The notes below the pieces were generated by a model, which saw only the letters and a program-made list of their open reading frames with translations, was not told the origin of the DNA and made no database searches. From a virus, in IMG/VR virus record IMGVR_UViG_3300031226_000002, positions 1 to 47,733 of that record: DNA of 47,733 nt. The stretch is one strand, 5' to 3'. The position numbers were made by a program, and so were the translations under genes. Positions 15,716 through 24,166 of the stretch are shown one piece after another. Position 1 is the first letter of the stretch, and each line of letters starts with the position of its first letter.

Positions 15716-16872
15716 TGGCGCTATCGCTTCGTGAACTTCTAAGCGTCGTCCCGCTAGAAGACTGGAAAACTAAGATCGTCGCGGTCGCGAACGCTGTCGG
15801 CCTGAAAACGGAAAACTGGGTAGAGGGCGGTTATACCCGGACCCTGGTCGCCCTGTTCGCGCAGCTATACGCAACGCTAGGGGACGTCGTTCGCATCGTC
15901 ACAGCGGGCGGATTTCTGGACACGGCAGAAGGCGAATGGTTGACCTTCCTAGCGAAGAACGTCTTTAACGTCACCCGCATCCGTGCGACCTACGCCAGCG
16001 CTGCGAATGGAATCACGCTGACGAATTCAGGGGGCGGGGTCTATACGCTAGAGGCTGGCGATCTGGTCGTCGCACATGTCGACACGGGCGCCACCTATCG
16101 GAACACTTCGGGCGGGACGCTGCACGCTGGGGAAACGAAGTCGTTCGATCTAGCCGCGGAAGAACCCGGCAACGATAGCAACGCTGACCCTGGCAAAATC
16201 ACTGTGATGGTGACGACGTTCCTAGGGGTGACGTGCACCAATACCGTAGCGCTAGCCGGGCTAGATGAAGAATCTGACGAAGCGCTGCGCCAGCGTTGCC
16301 GTGATTCGATGGCTGCGCTTGCCATCGGGGGACCCGCCAGCGCCTACGAATACATCGCGAAAAGCGCGGTCAGGGCGGACGGGACACCCATCGGGATAAC
16401 GCGCGTCTTTCCCATGCCTGCGACGGGCGACGGGACGGTTGACGTTTACCTTGCGACCGTTAGCGGTGCTGTTCCCGCGGAAGACGTGGCGGTCGTTCAG
16501 GCTGACTTTGATGCGCTGGTCACCCCCTACGGTTTCTATGCGACTGCGATCAGTGCGACGAACCTGAACGTTTCTGTCCCGTGCACGGTTTGGGTCCCCG
16601 CTACGATTGGCGTAAGCGAAGAAGCGGCCCAGCTGGCGGTAAAGGCTGCGCTGGAAATCTATGTCACGTCGGTCCCGATCGGCGGAGTCGTCATCCCCCC
16701 GGACACCGGAAAGGTCTACTGGCGCGCGCTGCTAGGCGTAGTCGAAGGGGCCATCCCCGGAATGCTAACAGCACAACTGGCGAGCGAAGTTGATATCCCT
16801 GTCGGGGTCGGACAGGTTCCGGTTTGGGCGGGGTCGCTATCTGAAACGACCGTGATCCAGGTGGTGACGTAA
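15715..16872 (+). CDS. Baseplate assembly protein J (Mu gp47-like)
   Basis: 385 residues overlapping the previous stop (TGATG). Conserved baseplate J features include FLDTAEGEWLTFLAKNVFNVTRIRATYASG-type beginning, TLEAGDLVVAHVDTGATYRNTSGGTL, EEPGNDSNADPGKI, LAGLDEESDEALRQRCRDSMAAL and the TRVFPMPATGDGTVDVYLATVSG block. It makes the peripheral wedge dimers of the baseplate. The order gp25-like, J-like, gp48/I-like is that of Mu and P2 baseplates. Confidence 0.9.
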   Translation: MALSLRELLSVVPLEDWKTKIVAVANAVGLKTENWVEGGYTRTLVALFAQLYATLGDVVRIVTAGGFLDTAEGEWLTFLAKNVFNVTRIRATYASAANGITLTNSGGGVYTLEAGDLVVAHVDTGATYRNTSGGTLHAGETKSFDLAAEEPGNDSNADPGKITVMVTTFLGVTCTNTVALAGLDEESDEALRQRCRDSMAALAIGGPASAYEYIAKSAVRADGTPIGITRVFPMPATGDGTVDVYLATVSGAVPAEDVAVVQADFDALVTPYGFYATAISATNLNVSVPCTVWVPATIGVSEEAAQLAVKAALEIYVTSVPIGGVVIPPDTGKVYWRALLGVVEGAIPGMLTAQLASEVDIPVGVGQVPVWAGSLSETTVIQVVT

Positions 16873-17660
16873 TGCCCACCTTTCGCAATGTCGCGCAAAC
16901 GGTAAGCACACCGCGGCTGCTGACGTACAAAGCCGTCCGTATGGTTTATTCGTTTATCGGCGTCCCTATGGACACGCTGGCGGAAGCCTTTAACCAGGCG
17001 ACCCTGGCGCGCTTCCCGATGACGGCCCCCGAAGATGCGCTCTTTTTGATCGGTCGCGATCGTGGCATTGTGCGCGGCCCTAACGAAACATCGATCAGTT
17101 ATCGCGCGCGGCTGCTGCTTTGGATCGAAGCGTGGAAAGGGGCGGGGGTCGGTCGCGCGATGCTGGATCAGCTAGCCGGATACCTGACGCCAGCGACTGC
17201 ACGGATCCGGATCTGGACACAGGTGGGGGTGATTTACACCCGAGAAGCTGACGGCGCTTTCACGGTCGAACATGCGACGGGCGCCCCTTGGAACTGGGAC
17301 GGTCATCCCGAACTATGGGCCCGCTTCTGGGTGATCATCTATGCGATCGGCGGGGTCCCCTGGTCGCGCGAACCGACGATCGGAACGGCTGGGCACACGA
17401 TAGGCGAGCGCATCCCAACGGGCGGATCGATCGGTTCATCCGCTACGACGTCGGAAGTTCAGGGCATCAGGTCGCTGGTGAACACATGGAAACCCGCTGC
17501 GTCGAAGTGCGTTAACATTATGGTGTCCTTCGACGCTGCGGCGTTCGCCCCATCCGACGCTTCCCCGCCGTTGCCTAACGGACACTGGGCCGACTACTGG
17601 GACACGGCAACGGCTGCGGCACATCGCGACACACGCGCTATCTATTGGCAGGGGGTTTAA
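16872..17660 (+). CDS. Baseplate/tail protein, Mu gp48 or P2 I-like position
   Basis: 262 residues starting in a TAATG overlap. Contains MTAPEDALFLIGRDRGIVRGPNETSISYRARLLLWIEAWKGAGVGRAMLDQLAGYL, a phrase seen in baseplate proteins encoded after J, then a Trp-rich beta region (GAPWNWDGHPELWARFWVIIYAIGG) and a C-terminal part rich in Ala/Ser (LVNTWKPAASKCVNIMVSF). It is expected to connect wedge and tail fibre. Longer than P2 gpI; homology is by pattern only. Confidence 0.65.
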   Translation: MPTFRNVAQTVSTPRLLTYKAVRMVYSFIGVPMDTLAEAFNQATLARFPMTAPEDALFLIGRDRGIVRGPNETSISYRARLLLWIEAWKGAGVGRAMLDQLAGYLTPATARIRIWTQVGVIYTREADGAFTVEHATGAPWNWDGHPELWARFWVIIYAIGGVPWSREPTIGTAGHTIGERIPTGGSIGSSATTSEVQGIRSLVNTWKPAASKCVNIMVSFDAAAFAPSDASPPLPNGHWADYWDTATAAAHRDTRAIYWQGV

Positions 17661-18571
17661 TGTCTCACGCATACGCAGGGAATCCAGTCTACCCGGGAAC
17701 GATCACCATCCCCGACGATGGCGACATCGATGCCGCCGCATCCTACGCCGTAGCCTTCGAACAGCTAGCCGATCGCTGCGCAGCGCTGACGGGTGGCGGG
17801 GTCGGGGGGTCGTTTCTAAACCCCATCCTGACGAACGCGACATTTCATGGGCTGACGACGTTCCTAGATGGACCCGCGGATGGTGCGATTACCGCATCCG
17901 TCGCCGGAATCGATTTCGAAGCTGGCACCTTTATCGAAATGACTGCCCTGGACACAGTGTATTTTGCAAGTGGCGCGGCATTCACGATCGAAAGTAGCGC
18001 GCAGCTAGTGCTTAGTGCGTCGTCATTCGTGCAGCTGATGGGCGGCATTGTCGAAGTCAGTTCTTCGCTGGTGTCGATTGGCGCACCCACTGCCGCGCTT
18101 ACCCTATACGCCAACGATGTCAGCATTTCGGCGGACACTATCTTGATTGAAAAGGATGGGCCTACCGCGATCACCATCGCGAACAGCGTGACTATCACTA
18201 GCAGCGGCGAACTTTATCAGTCGGGGTTTACCAGTCTAGAAGGCGTTGTTTGCTATAAGTCGCAGAATCGAACAGCGGGGGACGGTAGCGCCATCGGGGG
18301 CAATACCACATTTTTTGAATACATCTTGCCTATCCCCGGGCTGATCACCAGCATCGCTCTAGATAGTGCGGGGGCCCAGCTAGGTCAGCGGGTGCGATTC
18401 AACGCGCAGAAGAACACCAGCCTTAACCACTGGAACATCACCACGGGCGGACACACCTGGCAATTGCGCAACGCCACGGGCTACACGGTCGCAGTGGAAT
18501 TTGTGTGCGATGGGTCGGCCTGGATAGTCGACGAATGGGAAGAAGGCGGGAAAGCGATTCGCAACGCCTAA
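17660..18571 (+). CDS. Tail fibre/receptor-side structural protein
   Basis: 303 residues, ATG in a TAATG overlap with the previous gene. After an N-terminal helical segment (AASYAVAFEQLADRCAALTGGG) the protein is almost all Ser/Thr/Ala/Ile-rich beta, as in triple-stranded fibre shafts (residues about 60-205). It ends in a globular part: GLITSIALDSAGAQLGQRVRFNAQK, then NHWNITTGGHTWQLRNATGYTVAVEFVCDGSAWIV. The DGSAW/DGTNW phrase recurs in the following gene, so both may carry related head domains. Likely a short fibre or tip protein. Confidence 0.6.
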   Translation: MSHAYAGNPVYPGTITIPDDGDIDAAASYAVAFEQLADRCAALTGGGVGGSFLNPILTNATFHGLTTFLDGPADGAITASVAGIDFEAGTFIEMTALDTVYFASGAAFTIESSAQLVLSASSFVQLMGGIVEVSSSLVSIGAPTAALTLYANDVSISADTILIEKDGPTAITIANSVTITSSGELYQSGFTSLEGVVCYKSQNRTAGDGSAIGGNTTFFEYILPIPGLITSIALDSAGAQLGQRVRFNAQKNTSLNHWNITTGGHTWQLRNATGYTVAVEFVCDGSAWIVDEWEEGGKAIRNA

Positions 18572-18589
18572 GGGTTTAGGGGGGGAATT

Positions 18590-21214
18590 ATGGGTCACTG
18601 GCTGGACGGTTTACTAGACCCACCTACAGGGGCGGGGGGCATCACGATCGAATGGGACGGCGCTGCAATGTCGGCCCGGGGAATTCTCTCGTTCGGCGAA
18701 CAGTTCCTATGCATCGACGACAGCGTAGGCAATCGGACCATGGTGTCCATCCGGCACATCGCAGCGGATGGGGACGTCATCGGTTCCACGGAAGACCTGC
18801 GGCTAGTACAAATGCGGGGGGCGGAAGACGGGGAAGACGTCACCATCTTCGCGGGACGGCTGCACTGGGATCCAAGCGTGTCCGCAGGGTCGGCCGAAAT
18901 CAGCCTATCGGACACTGACGCGGGTGCGCTGCGGGTGCGCCATCAGTCCACGACGACCGCCGTATTTGCCGCATCGGGCGCCATCATCGGGGACACGGCG
19001 GGGATCCAAAAGATGCTGGGGGGCCATCGCTTCAGCCTTCGCGCCATGGGTTCCGGCATCCTGGACACGACGACGAAGGACACGATCGCCTGGATAGACG
19101 CGACCGGGGAACATACTGTCACCCTTCCCCCCGCATCCGTAGGCCGAACCCTGCTGCTTCCGTTCGTAGGGGATAACCCCCCGACCCTGGCGCGCGCGGG
19201 GACCGAACTGATCAACGGTCTAGCCGCTGACTTCGACATGGTGGGGGATGCTAACGGCGGACTGACGATCGCGATCAGCGATGGAACTAACTGGGTAGCC
19301 CGTTCGATTGGCGCGGGGGGCGGGGGTGCGACCGGGCTGGTGGGGGACGTCAATGGCGACACGGATGCTAATTACATCACCCAAATTACCGGCAATAGTT
19401 ACCCCGACCCCGGGGGGGAAGTGCTGGTCAATGCTGGGATCCTGATCCTGAACGAGGCTTCGACGTCCCTTCAGTTCCCGCAGGCCGAACTTTTGGTTTC
19501 AGGCGAGACAGAAGGGGCGATTTCGATCACCCATGACGGGACCGAAGTGCTTCTAGCTAGCAGTAATAACCCTTCCTTCGGCGTCAATTTCTCGCAAACG
19601 AGCCTACGTGGGGGGGTCCGCCTTCAAACGCGCAGCATTGCCGCTAACATCACCCTGGACACGACGACCCGGGACGCCATCGCATGGACCGATACGTCAT
19701 CGCTAGACCTAGATCTCACGCTACCCCCCGCTACCGCAGGCCGAACGATCTTTATCCCCTTCGTAGGCTTTGGGATCCCAACGCTGAAGCGCGCAGGGTC
19801 CGAACTTATCAACGGCGCTGCGGCCGACTATCCCCTAGAAGGCGATGCGATCGACGACTACGGGGGGGGCATTGGTATCGCATTCTCTGACGGAACTAAC
19901 TGGATAGCGCGCACCATCCGAACGGTCGAAGGTGGCGGGGGGGTCGACCCTGCGCGCGCGATTAACACGACAGCGCCCCTAACGGGTGGCGGGGACCTGT
20001 CGGCCGATCGCACGATCGGGATTGATCCAACGGGCTATGTGGCCCCCACCCGGTCGATCAGCACTACGGCCCCTTTGACGGGCGGGGGGACGCTAGCCGC
20101 AAACCTAACGCTGGGGATCAATTCTGCCGCATACGTGGCCCCCACCCGGTCGATCGCGACGACAGCACCCCTAACAGGTGGCGGAACCCTCGCAGGCGAT
20201 CTAACGCTGGGCATCACCACGACAGGATTTGCAACGTCTACGCGCATCATTTCCACGACAGCGCCACTCACGGGGGGCGGGGACCTTAGCGCCGATCGAA
20301 CGATAGCCGTCAGCGATGCGACTACCGGAGCCAAGGGGGTCGTTCAGCTGGCGGGAAACCTCGCAGGCACTGCCGCACTACCTAGCGTTACTGGTTTGCG
20401 GGCGGACACGATCACAGTTTGGAACACTGCCGGGTCAAATAAAGGTGCATGGTCGAACAGCGGCCTACGCATTGGTGACGGTACACTCCCGACCTATACG
20501 CTAGAAGTGCTAGGCACGGCGCAATTTGGAGCGAACACGGCGAAGGTTTATCTCGGTGGGCAAGTCGGGCTAGAGACGACGACGTCCGCTATTTGGATGA
20601 CCCCGGGTGGCGCGTTCACGCCAAGCGCCGCAAATTACGCGCTTCACTACGATTCGACATCCCTTCGCGTCAATGCACAAGGAAGCACCCGCGTTTCATT
20701 TCGTGCGGGTAACTCGATTCTAGGCGAGATAACCGGCACAGGTTTGCGGCTATCGTCTGACGGCGGAACCCCTTCGCGCAGGTTGGAAGTGGACGGCGCT
20801 TCGAATCTCGCGGGTCAGGTCATTATCGGCAAATCCGACAATGTAGCGTCCCACGTCCTATGGGGCGGACTAACCGTTGCCAATATTAAAACGGTAACCG
20901 TTGGTACGTATAACATCGACACGACGACAAAGGACCTGATTTATCTGTGCGACACGACGGGTGGGCAAGTTGTTCTCGTTTTGCCAACGAGCACGGCGGG
21001 TCGAATGATTTATATTAAGCGAACGGCTGGCAGTACGAACAACGTACTCATCACGAAAGGGGCCGCGACGTTTATTGAAACGGCAACGTTCGTCAGTTGC
21101 GCGCTGAACACTGACCCCGCATCGTCGAACATCCAGCCCTATGTGCAATTGATGGGTGATGGAACCAACTGGAAGATTTTCCGGCATTTCTCATGCACGC
21201 TTGCAACGTCATAG
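18590..21214 (+). CDS. Large tail fibre protein with two repeat families
   Basis: 874 residues, strong ribosome binding site AGGGGGGGAATT. Three copies of an approximately 85-residue beta domain occur (about residues 157-239, 352-443 and 773-865), each opening with (L/I)DTTT(K/R)D and closing with DGTNW. Between them (about 455-575) are four copies of a 31-residue repeat with core TTAPLTGGG(D/T)L, followed by ATTGAKGVVQLAGNLAGTAALPSVTGL, typical fibre shaft phrases. It is the last and largest of the tail tip genes and the best candidate for receptor binding. Fibre length and modular repeats suggest recombination-driven variation. Confidence 0.8.
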   Translation: MGHWLDGLLDPPTGAGGITIEWDGAAMSARGILSFGEQFLCIDDSVGNRTMVSIRHIAADGDVIGSTEDLRLVQMRGAEDGEDVTIFAGRLHWDPSVSAGSAEISLSDTDAGALRVRHQSTTTAVFAASGAIIGDTAGIQKMLGGHRFSLRAMGSGILDTTTKDTIAWIDATGEHTVTLPPASVGRTLLLPFVGDNPPTLARAGTELINGLAADFDMVGDANGGLTIAISDGTNWVARSIGAGGGGATGLVGDVNGDTDANYITQITGNSYPDPGGEVLVNAGILILNEASTSLQFPQAELLVSGETEGAISITHDGTEVLLASSNNPSFGVNFSQTSLRGGVRLQTRSIAANITLDTTTRDAIAWTDTSSLDLDLTLPPATAGRTIFIPFVGFGIPTLKRAGSELINGAAADYPLEGDAIDDYGGGIGIAFSDGTNWIARTIRTVEGGGGVDPARAINTTAPLTGGGDLSADRTIGIDPTGYVAPTRSISTTAPLTGGGTLAANLTLGINSAAYVAPTRSIATTAPLTGGGTLAGDLTLGITTTGFATSTRIISTTAPLTGGGDLSADRTIAVSDATTGAKGVVQLAGNLAGTAALPSVTGLRADTITVWNTAGSNKGAWSNSGLRIGDGTLPTYTLEVLGTAQFGANTAKVYLGGQVGLETTTSAIWMTPGGAFTPSAANYALHYDSTSLRVNAQGSTRVSFRAGNSILGEITGTGLRLSSDGGTPSRRLEVDGASNLAGQVIIGKSDNVASHVLWGGLTVANIKTVTVGTYNIDTTTKDLIYLCDTTGGQVVLVLPTSTAGRMIYIKRTAGSTNNVLITKGAATFIETATFVSCALNTDPASSNIQPYVQLMGDGTNWKIFRHFSCTLATS
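19955..20310 (+). repeat. Four tandem 93-nt coding repeats in the fibre gene
   Basis: Four imperfect in-frame units of about 31 codons, each containing the core Thr-Thr-Ala-Pro-Leu-Thr-Gly-Gly-Gly. The DNA copies differ by synonymous changes, so selection acts on the protein repeat. They would form a repeating shaft segment and are potential sites of copy-number change. Confidence 0.8.
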
Positions 21215-21226
21215 ATGGGGGGAACG

Positions 21227-21547
21227 ATGCCTACGCAAGTCCAGATCGACGATGTATTAGCGAAGGTCGCCACGTATCAGCAGAAGAAGGCCCTTAGCGA
21301 CGCAGCGGTAGCCGCAGCAGCCACGGCAGTAGCGGCACTAGACGCAGCGCGCGCAGCATGGGAAACGGCGGTCAATGAAGGGGCGCACTGTTCCGAGCTA
21401 ACCGCGACGCTGCTAGGCTATATCGATGCGTCGACCGATTCCACGGCAGTCCGGGCCACTGCGGACGCTGCGTTAGCTGAAACCCAGGAAGCACGGGACG
21501 CCATGAACGCAGCCGTTACCGCACTGACGAACCCGCCTACCCCATAG
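21227..21547 (+). CDS. Ala-rich helical hypothetical protein
   Basis: 106 residues from the ATG at 21227, which follows GGGGGGAACG; an ATG at 21215 is part of that G-run context and less likely. The protein is almost entirely helical and Ala-rich (KALSDAAVAAAATAVAALDAARAAWETAV...ADAALAETQEARDAMNAAVTAL), suggesting a long coiled coil or a helical bundle. It lies between the fibre gene and the lysis genes and may be a fibre chaperone or accessory tail protein; no family was recognised. Confidence 0.6.
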   Translation: MPTQVQIDDVLAKVATYQQKKALSDAAVAAAATAVAALDAARAAWETAVNEGAHCSELTATLLGYIDASTDSTAVRATADAALAETQEARDAMNAAVTALTNPPTP

Positions 21548-21592
21548 GCGCGCGCTGTATGGTGGGTGTATACAATCGAAGGGGGGCCGCGG

Positions 21593-21754
21593 ATGACAAT
21601 CTATATCTATGTCCTGATGGGCTTGGCGCTGGCGCTTGTGATGTTCGGCTGTTTCAAGTTCGGCGCTGAATTCTGTCCCCCGACCGTGGTGATCCAGCAC
21701 GAAGACGGTAGCCAAAGCGGGGTGCGCCTAATCCGCGATGGGGGGCGCGAGTGA
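21593..21754 (+). CDS. Small membrane protein (holin or spanin candidate)
   Basis: 53 residues; the start at 21593 has GGGGGGCCGCGG upstream, whereas a GTG at 21566 would precede that site. One membrane segment at residues 2-22 (TIYIYVLMGLALALVMFGCF), then a short polar tail with two Cys (CF, FCPP). It overlaps the lysozyme-like gene start, so a role in lysis (pinholin-like or spanin-like) is plausible, but the single short segment gives no proof. Confidence 0.55.
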   Translation: MTIYIYVLMGLALALVMFGCFKFGAEFCPPTVVIQHEDGSQSGVRLIRDGGRE

Positions 21755-22212
21755 TTCCCGCGGCTGTCGTGGCCATTGCGATCGCGCATGCGGCCCCCAC
21801 CCTTCCCCCCGACACCCGGGACCGGTACGCGCAGGACATCGCCGCAGCGGTCGACGACATCGAAACGGGCATGGCGCTGGTAGCCACGGCTGCGATCGAA
21901 TCTCGTTTCAGGGTGTCGATCGAACGTTGCCACTGTGAGCGATGGGAGTGTGATGGGGGGAAGGCCTTTGGGATCTACCAGCTGCACCAGCACTGGCTGA
22001 TGGGTCACTCCCGCTTTGAAGTGTGCGCTGATAACCGGCTGTCGACCGAACTAGCAGCGAAGGCGATCGTGGCCCTTCGTCGCAGGGTCGGCCCGCTGCG
22101 CTGGGATAAAGTCTTCGCGCGCTACGTGGGGGCCCGGCTGGACGATGATCGGGTGATGGCGCGGATGAAGCTTTACGAAGAACTGTTGGGGCTGGATCCG
22201 CCGAATAGCTAG
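21751..22212 (+). CDS. Endolysin: lysozyme/transglycosylase-like
   Basis: 153 residues from a GTG overlapping the previous stop (GTGA). An Ala-rich hydrophobic N-terminus (IPAAVVAIAIAHAAP) looks like a signal or signal-anchor sequence, so export may not need a classical holin. ATAAIESRF (Glu50) and GKAFGIYQLH (GIYQ, residues 74-77) match the catalytic Glu-Ser and Gly-x-x-Gln motifs of the soluble lytic transglycosylase/goose-type lysozyme fold. Between them lies a Cys-rich insert (CHCERWEC). It would cut the glycan strands of peptidoglycan at the end of infection. Confidence 0.78.
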   Translation: MIPAAVVAIAIAHAAPTLPPDTRDRYAQDIAAAVDDIETGMALVATAAIESRFRVSIERCHCERWECDGGKAFGIYQLHQHWLMGHSRFEVCADNRLSTELAAKAIVALRRRVGPLRWDKVFARYVGARLDDDRVMARMKLYEELLGLDPPNS

Positions 22213-22430
22213 GTGGACGACTGCAAACAGCGCTGGATAAAATCCTCTATGTCGGTCGACCGATAACAAACGCGGCCCGGTTTCTTCCCGCGCTGGTACT
22301 TCACAAAGGGGGGGCCTACTCCGATCGTTCGCCAGCGTGAAAGCGTGTTAGCGCTGATTCGCAAACGTTCGGCCGCTTCCTGGGTGGTCAAGAGAAACCA
22401 CGCGCGATCGTCGGTCTTAGGCTTAGCCAC
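22209..22430 (-). CDS. HTH_17/excisionase-like DNA-binding protein A
   Basis: 73 residues, GTG start overlapping the stop of the gene upstream on the same strand. LLTTQEAAERLRISANTLSRWRTIGVGPPFVKYQRGKKPGRVCYRSTDIEDFIQRC is the classic MerR/Xis-like winged helix of the HTH_17 family: recognition helix with TLSRWR, wing with Gly-x-Gly-Pro-Pro and the final Asp-Ile-x-x-Phe-Ile helix. A close relative lies at 23104-23331 and two others elsewhere. It overlaps the endolysin stop convergently by four bases. Could be the excisionase or a transcription factor. Confidence 0.75.
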   Translation of the reverse strand: MAKPKTDDRAWFLLTTQEAAERLRISANTLSRWRTIGVGPPFVKYQRGKKPGRVCYRSTDIEDFIQRCLQSST

Positions 22431-22890
22431 GGCCCAACAATACGATCGTCGCTGGTTTCGCTGGCGCGTAGACTCCCTTCCCCACCCGCACCAGCTTCCC
22501 GCCCTTGTAAAGCGTCACCATGGTCGCGCGAAGGCTTTGCCGGTTCGTGTGCCCGATGGCTTCCGCGATGGTATCAAGGTCCGCTTCGTGGCCATCCGTC
22601 GCCCGGAAGAAGTCCAGCACCTTCGCAGAAAGCGTCTTCCACTCTTGGGGCGCTTCCTGCTGCGCGACCTTCGCAACCTTCGGGGGCCGACCCCTTCCCC
22701 GCTTTGGTTTGGCTGCTGCTTCCGCTTCGTCTTCCGCGTTGGGGTCATCCCATGGGCTGAATAGTAATTCGTGTTCCTTCTTCAGTTCTGCGATCGCTTG
22801 CAATAGCGGCCTGACTTCCGCTTCCAGTTCGCCGATCTTCCGACCGATCGCCAGTGCGCGCGCTGCTTTCGACATGGGTTGACGGGCCAT
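22423..22890 (-). CDS. Winged-helix/AT-hook-like regulatory protein
   Basis: About 155 residues; first Met of MARQPMSKAAR chosen, although no clear ribosome binding site is present. N-terminal coiled coil (IGRKIGELEAEVRPLLQAIAELKKEHELL, about 14-45), then an AT-hook-like basic patch KPKRGRGRPPK (about 65-75), then a winged-helix ending in VTLYKGGKLVRVGKGVYAP. This looks like a chromosome-binding or regulatory protein of the H-NS/AT-hook style. It is divergent from 22917, sharing a short gap containing a palindromic operator-like motif. Confidence 0.6.
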   Translation of the reverse strand: MARQPMSKAARALAIGRKIGELEAEVRPLLQAIAELKKEHELLFSPWDDPNAEDEAEAAAKPKRGRGRPPKVAKVAQQEAPQEWKTLSAKVLDFFRATDGHEADLDTIAEAIGHTNRQSLRATMVTLYKGGKLVRVGKGVYAPAKPATIVLLGRG

Positions 22891-22900
22891 CCGTACGGCG

Positions 22901-22916
22901 GTAGTCAGGCGACACC
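22901..22916. promoter_or_regulatory. Operator-like palindrome, copy 1 (12/16 to consensus)
   Basis: GTAGTCAGGCGACACC lies in the 26-bp gap between the divergent genes at 22890 and 22917. The left half is intact (GTAGTCAG), the right half degenerate. It ends one base before the ATG at 22917, so binding would block transcription of the rightward gene. Confidence 0.5.
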
Positions 22917-23120
22917 ATGGCGTCAAGTGACGAAGGGGTCAGGGGGAAGGCGGGGACATGGATTCGCTGGGACGGGGGAAGTCTGCTGACGTGCGAGCGC
23001 TGCGAAAAGTCTTACGGGATGGCGCTACCTGCACCGATCGACATCGTCGCAGCGATCATCCGCGCTTGGTTTGACCTACACATAAACTGTCAGTCGATGG
23101 ATCATGAACGCCATGGGTAG
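22917..23120 (+). CDS. Small Cys-rich putative zinc protein
   Basis: 67 residues. LLTCERCEKSYGMALPAPIDIVAAIIRAWFDLHINC has a CxxC pair followed by a helix and a His...Cys, a pattern seen in single treble-clef or zinc-ribbon phage proteins. It overlaps the downstream HTH gene by 17 bases and is preceded directly by an operator-like motif, with no G-run ribosome binding site, so leaderless translation is possible. Function unknown. Confidence 0.55.
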   Translation: MASSDEGVRGKAGTWIRWDGGSLLTCERCEKSYGMALPAPIDIVAAIIRAWFDLHINCQSMDHERHG

Positions 23121-23331
23121 CGCGGCGCAGCGGACCCCCGCCAGTAAGTCGCCGCTGTGCACCCCGCAGCAGGCCGCAGCATATCTAACCGTCAGCGTCG
23201 ACACCCTGGCCCGTTGGCGGACGGTAGGCCGTGGCCCCCGGTTTCTGAAGTTCACCCGAGCAAAGCAGGGGATTGTCCGTTATCGCCGCGAAGACCTGGA
23301 CCGGTTCATTTTGGAAAGGCTGACGTCATGA
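23104..23331 (+). CDS. HTH_17/excisionase-like DNA-binding protein B
   Basis: 75 residues. CTPQQAAAYLTVSVDTLARWRTVGRGPRFLKFTRAKQGIVRYRREDLDRFILERL matches HTH_17 and is clearly paralogous to the protein encoded at 22209-22430 (shared Gln-x-Ala-Ala, Thr-Leu-x-Arg-Trp-Arg-Thr-x-Gly-x-Gly-Pro). Start ATG 23104 overlaps the upstream gene; a second ATG at 23113 is possible. The stop overlaps the next gene (ATGA). The two paralogs face opposite directions around the regulatory gap at 22900. Confidence 0.72.
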   Translation: MNAMGSAAQRTPASKSPLCTPQQAAAYLTVSVDTLARWRTVGRGPRFLKFTRAKQGIVRYRREDLDRFILERLTS

Positions 23332-23603
23332 GTGGTCAAGGTTGGTTTGGTGCTTCGTGGGGGGCCCCCTGCTGCGAACCTGATGACCACGTCCCGACCC
23401 CTGTCGGCCGGAAGTGCCTGCACTGTTCGAAGCCAATCGAGGCGACCGACCAGGGTTTCGTTAGTCCCTACGTTCGAAGCGAAGACGGGACAGGGAAAGG
23501 GTCGATGGTCAGCAGCCTGGAACCGACGCACCTGGATTGCTTCCTAGCTGCGATCCTGCCTTGCAAGGGATGCCCGAACTGTCAGCCCGAACGGTTTCAC
23601 TAG
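23328..23603 (+). CDS. Zinc-binding protein, WFG-WG-PCC family A
   Basis: 91 residues in ATGA overlap with the HTH gene. Opens GWFGASWGAPCCEPDDHVPTPVGRKCLHCSKPIEATDQGF, then HLDCFLAAILPCKGCPNC near the end. Several Cys/His pairs (CC, CLHC, HLDC, CKGC) suggest two zinc sites. The same opening (WFG..WG.PC....TPVG..C..C) occurs in the leftward protein at 25398-25781, so this is a duplicated family here. Function unknown. Confidence 0.62.
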   Translation: MSGQGWFGASWGAPCCEPDDHVPTPVGRKCLHCSKPIEATDQGFVSPYVRSEDGTGKGSMVSSLEPTHLDCFLAAILPCKGCPNCQPERFH

Positions 23604-24062
23604 ATGGCGACCGACGTCAAAGCAGTCATCGCTACGCTGATCGAACTGGGTCGGCCCTTCATCCGGGAACTAGCGCTAGCCATCGTCGAACAAATGAATT
23701 CAGGGGCGGTCGACGAAGAAATAGATCAGCGTTCAGCGGCTGCGCTGCGGGCCCTACGGCTGTCCCCGCGAAGGTTTCTGGAAGCAGCGCGCGAAGGTTG
23801 CTTCCCGTTCGAAAGAAGGGGCCGCAGGACAGTGGCGCGGCTGCGGGACGTGGAAGCCTGGCGGACCAGGAAGCGCGAAGAACGAAGGCGGGAACGCTAC
23901 GTCGCAGCCCTATCCCCCGCTGATCAAATGCGGGTGGAACTGGGCTACCGCCCCAAGGGCGAACCGTACCTATCGCCTGACGACGAAGAACGGATCCACC
24001 TAGGCCTGCGTCCTAAAGGCGAAAGACAAAAAAGGAACGGCGAACCAGGGGTCAAGTCCTGA
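23604..24062 (+). CDS. Helical protein with HTH_17-like core
   Basis: 152 residues directly abutting the previous stop. After a helical N-terminus, RLSPRRFLEAAREGCFPFERRGRRTVARLRDVEAWRTRKREERRRERY resembles a winged-helix excisionase domain (about residues 50-90) followed by a very basic helix. The C-terminus has two copies of an L-G-(Y/L)-R-P-K-G-E phrase (about residues 113-120 and 131-138). Its 3' end carries the hairpin that terminates the facing leftward transcripts. Likely DNA-binding; role unknown. Confidence 0.6.
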   Translation: MATDVKAVIATLIELGRPFIRELALAIVEQMNSGAVDEEIDQRSAAALRALRLSPRRFLEAAREGCFPFERRGRRTVARLRDVEAWRTRKREERRRERYVAALSPADQMRVELGYRPKGEPYLSPDDEERIHLGLRPKGERQKRNGEPGVKS

Positions 24063-24073
24063 TCCGCCGTTCC
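24028..24073 (-). terminator. Rho-independent terminator for the leftward lipoprotein operon
   Basis: On the minus strand a perfect 9-bp stem GGAACGGCG/CGCCGTTCC (24065-24073 with 24034-24042) encloses a 22-nt loop and is followed by six Ts (24033-24028). It lies about 90 bases past the lipoprotein stop. Confidence 0.8.
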
Positions 24074-24166
24074 AAGGGGCGACACGACAAAGAGGCGAAC
24101 ACTCCCACATCCCACAACCAACCCAGCCACGGCCCCCCATCAAAGGACCGCAGGGGTGCGACTATA

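Noticed and set aside
19955-20310. CRISPR-like array from regularly spaced repeats
   Set aside because: The repeats are in frame, diverge in sequence, and have no spacers of constant length between identical repeats; they encode fibre shaft units.
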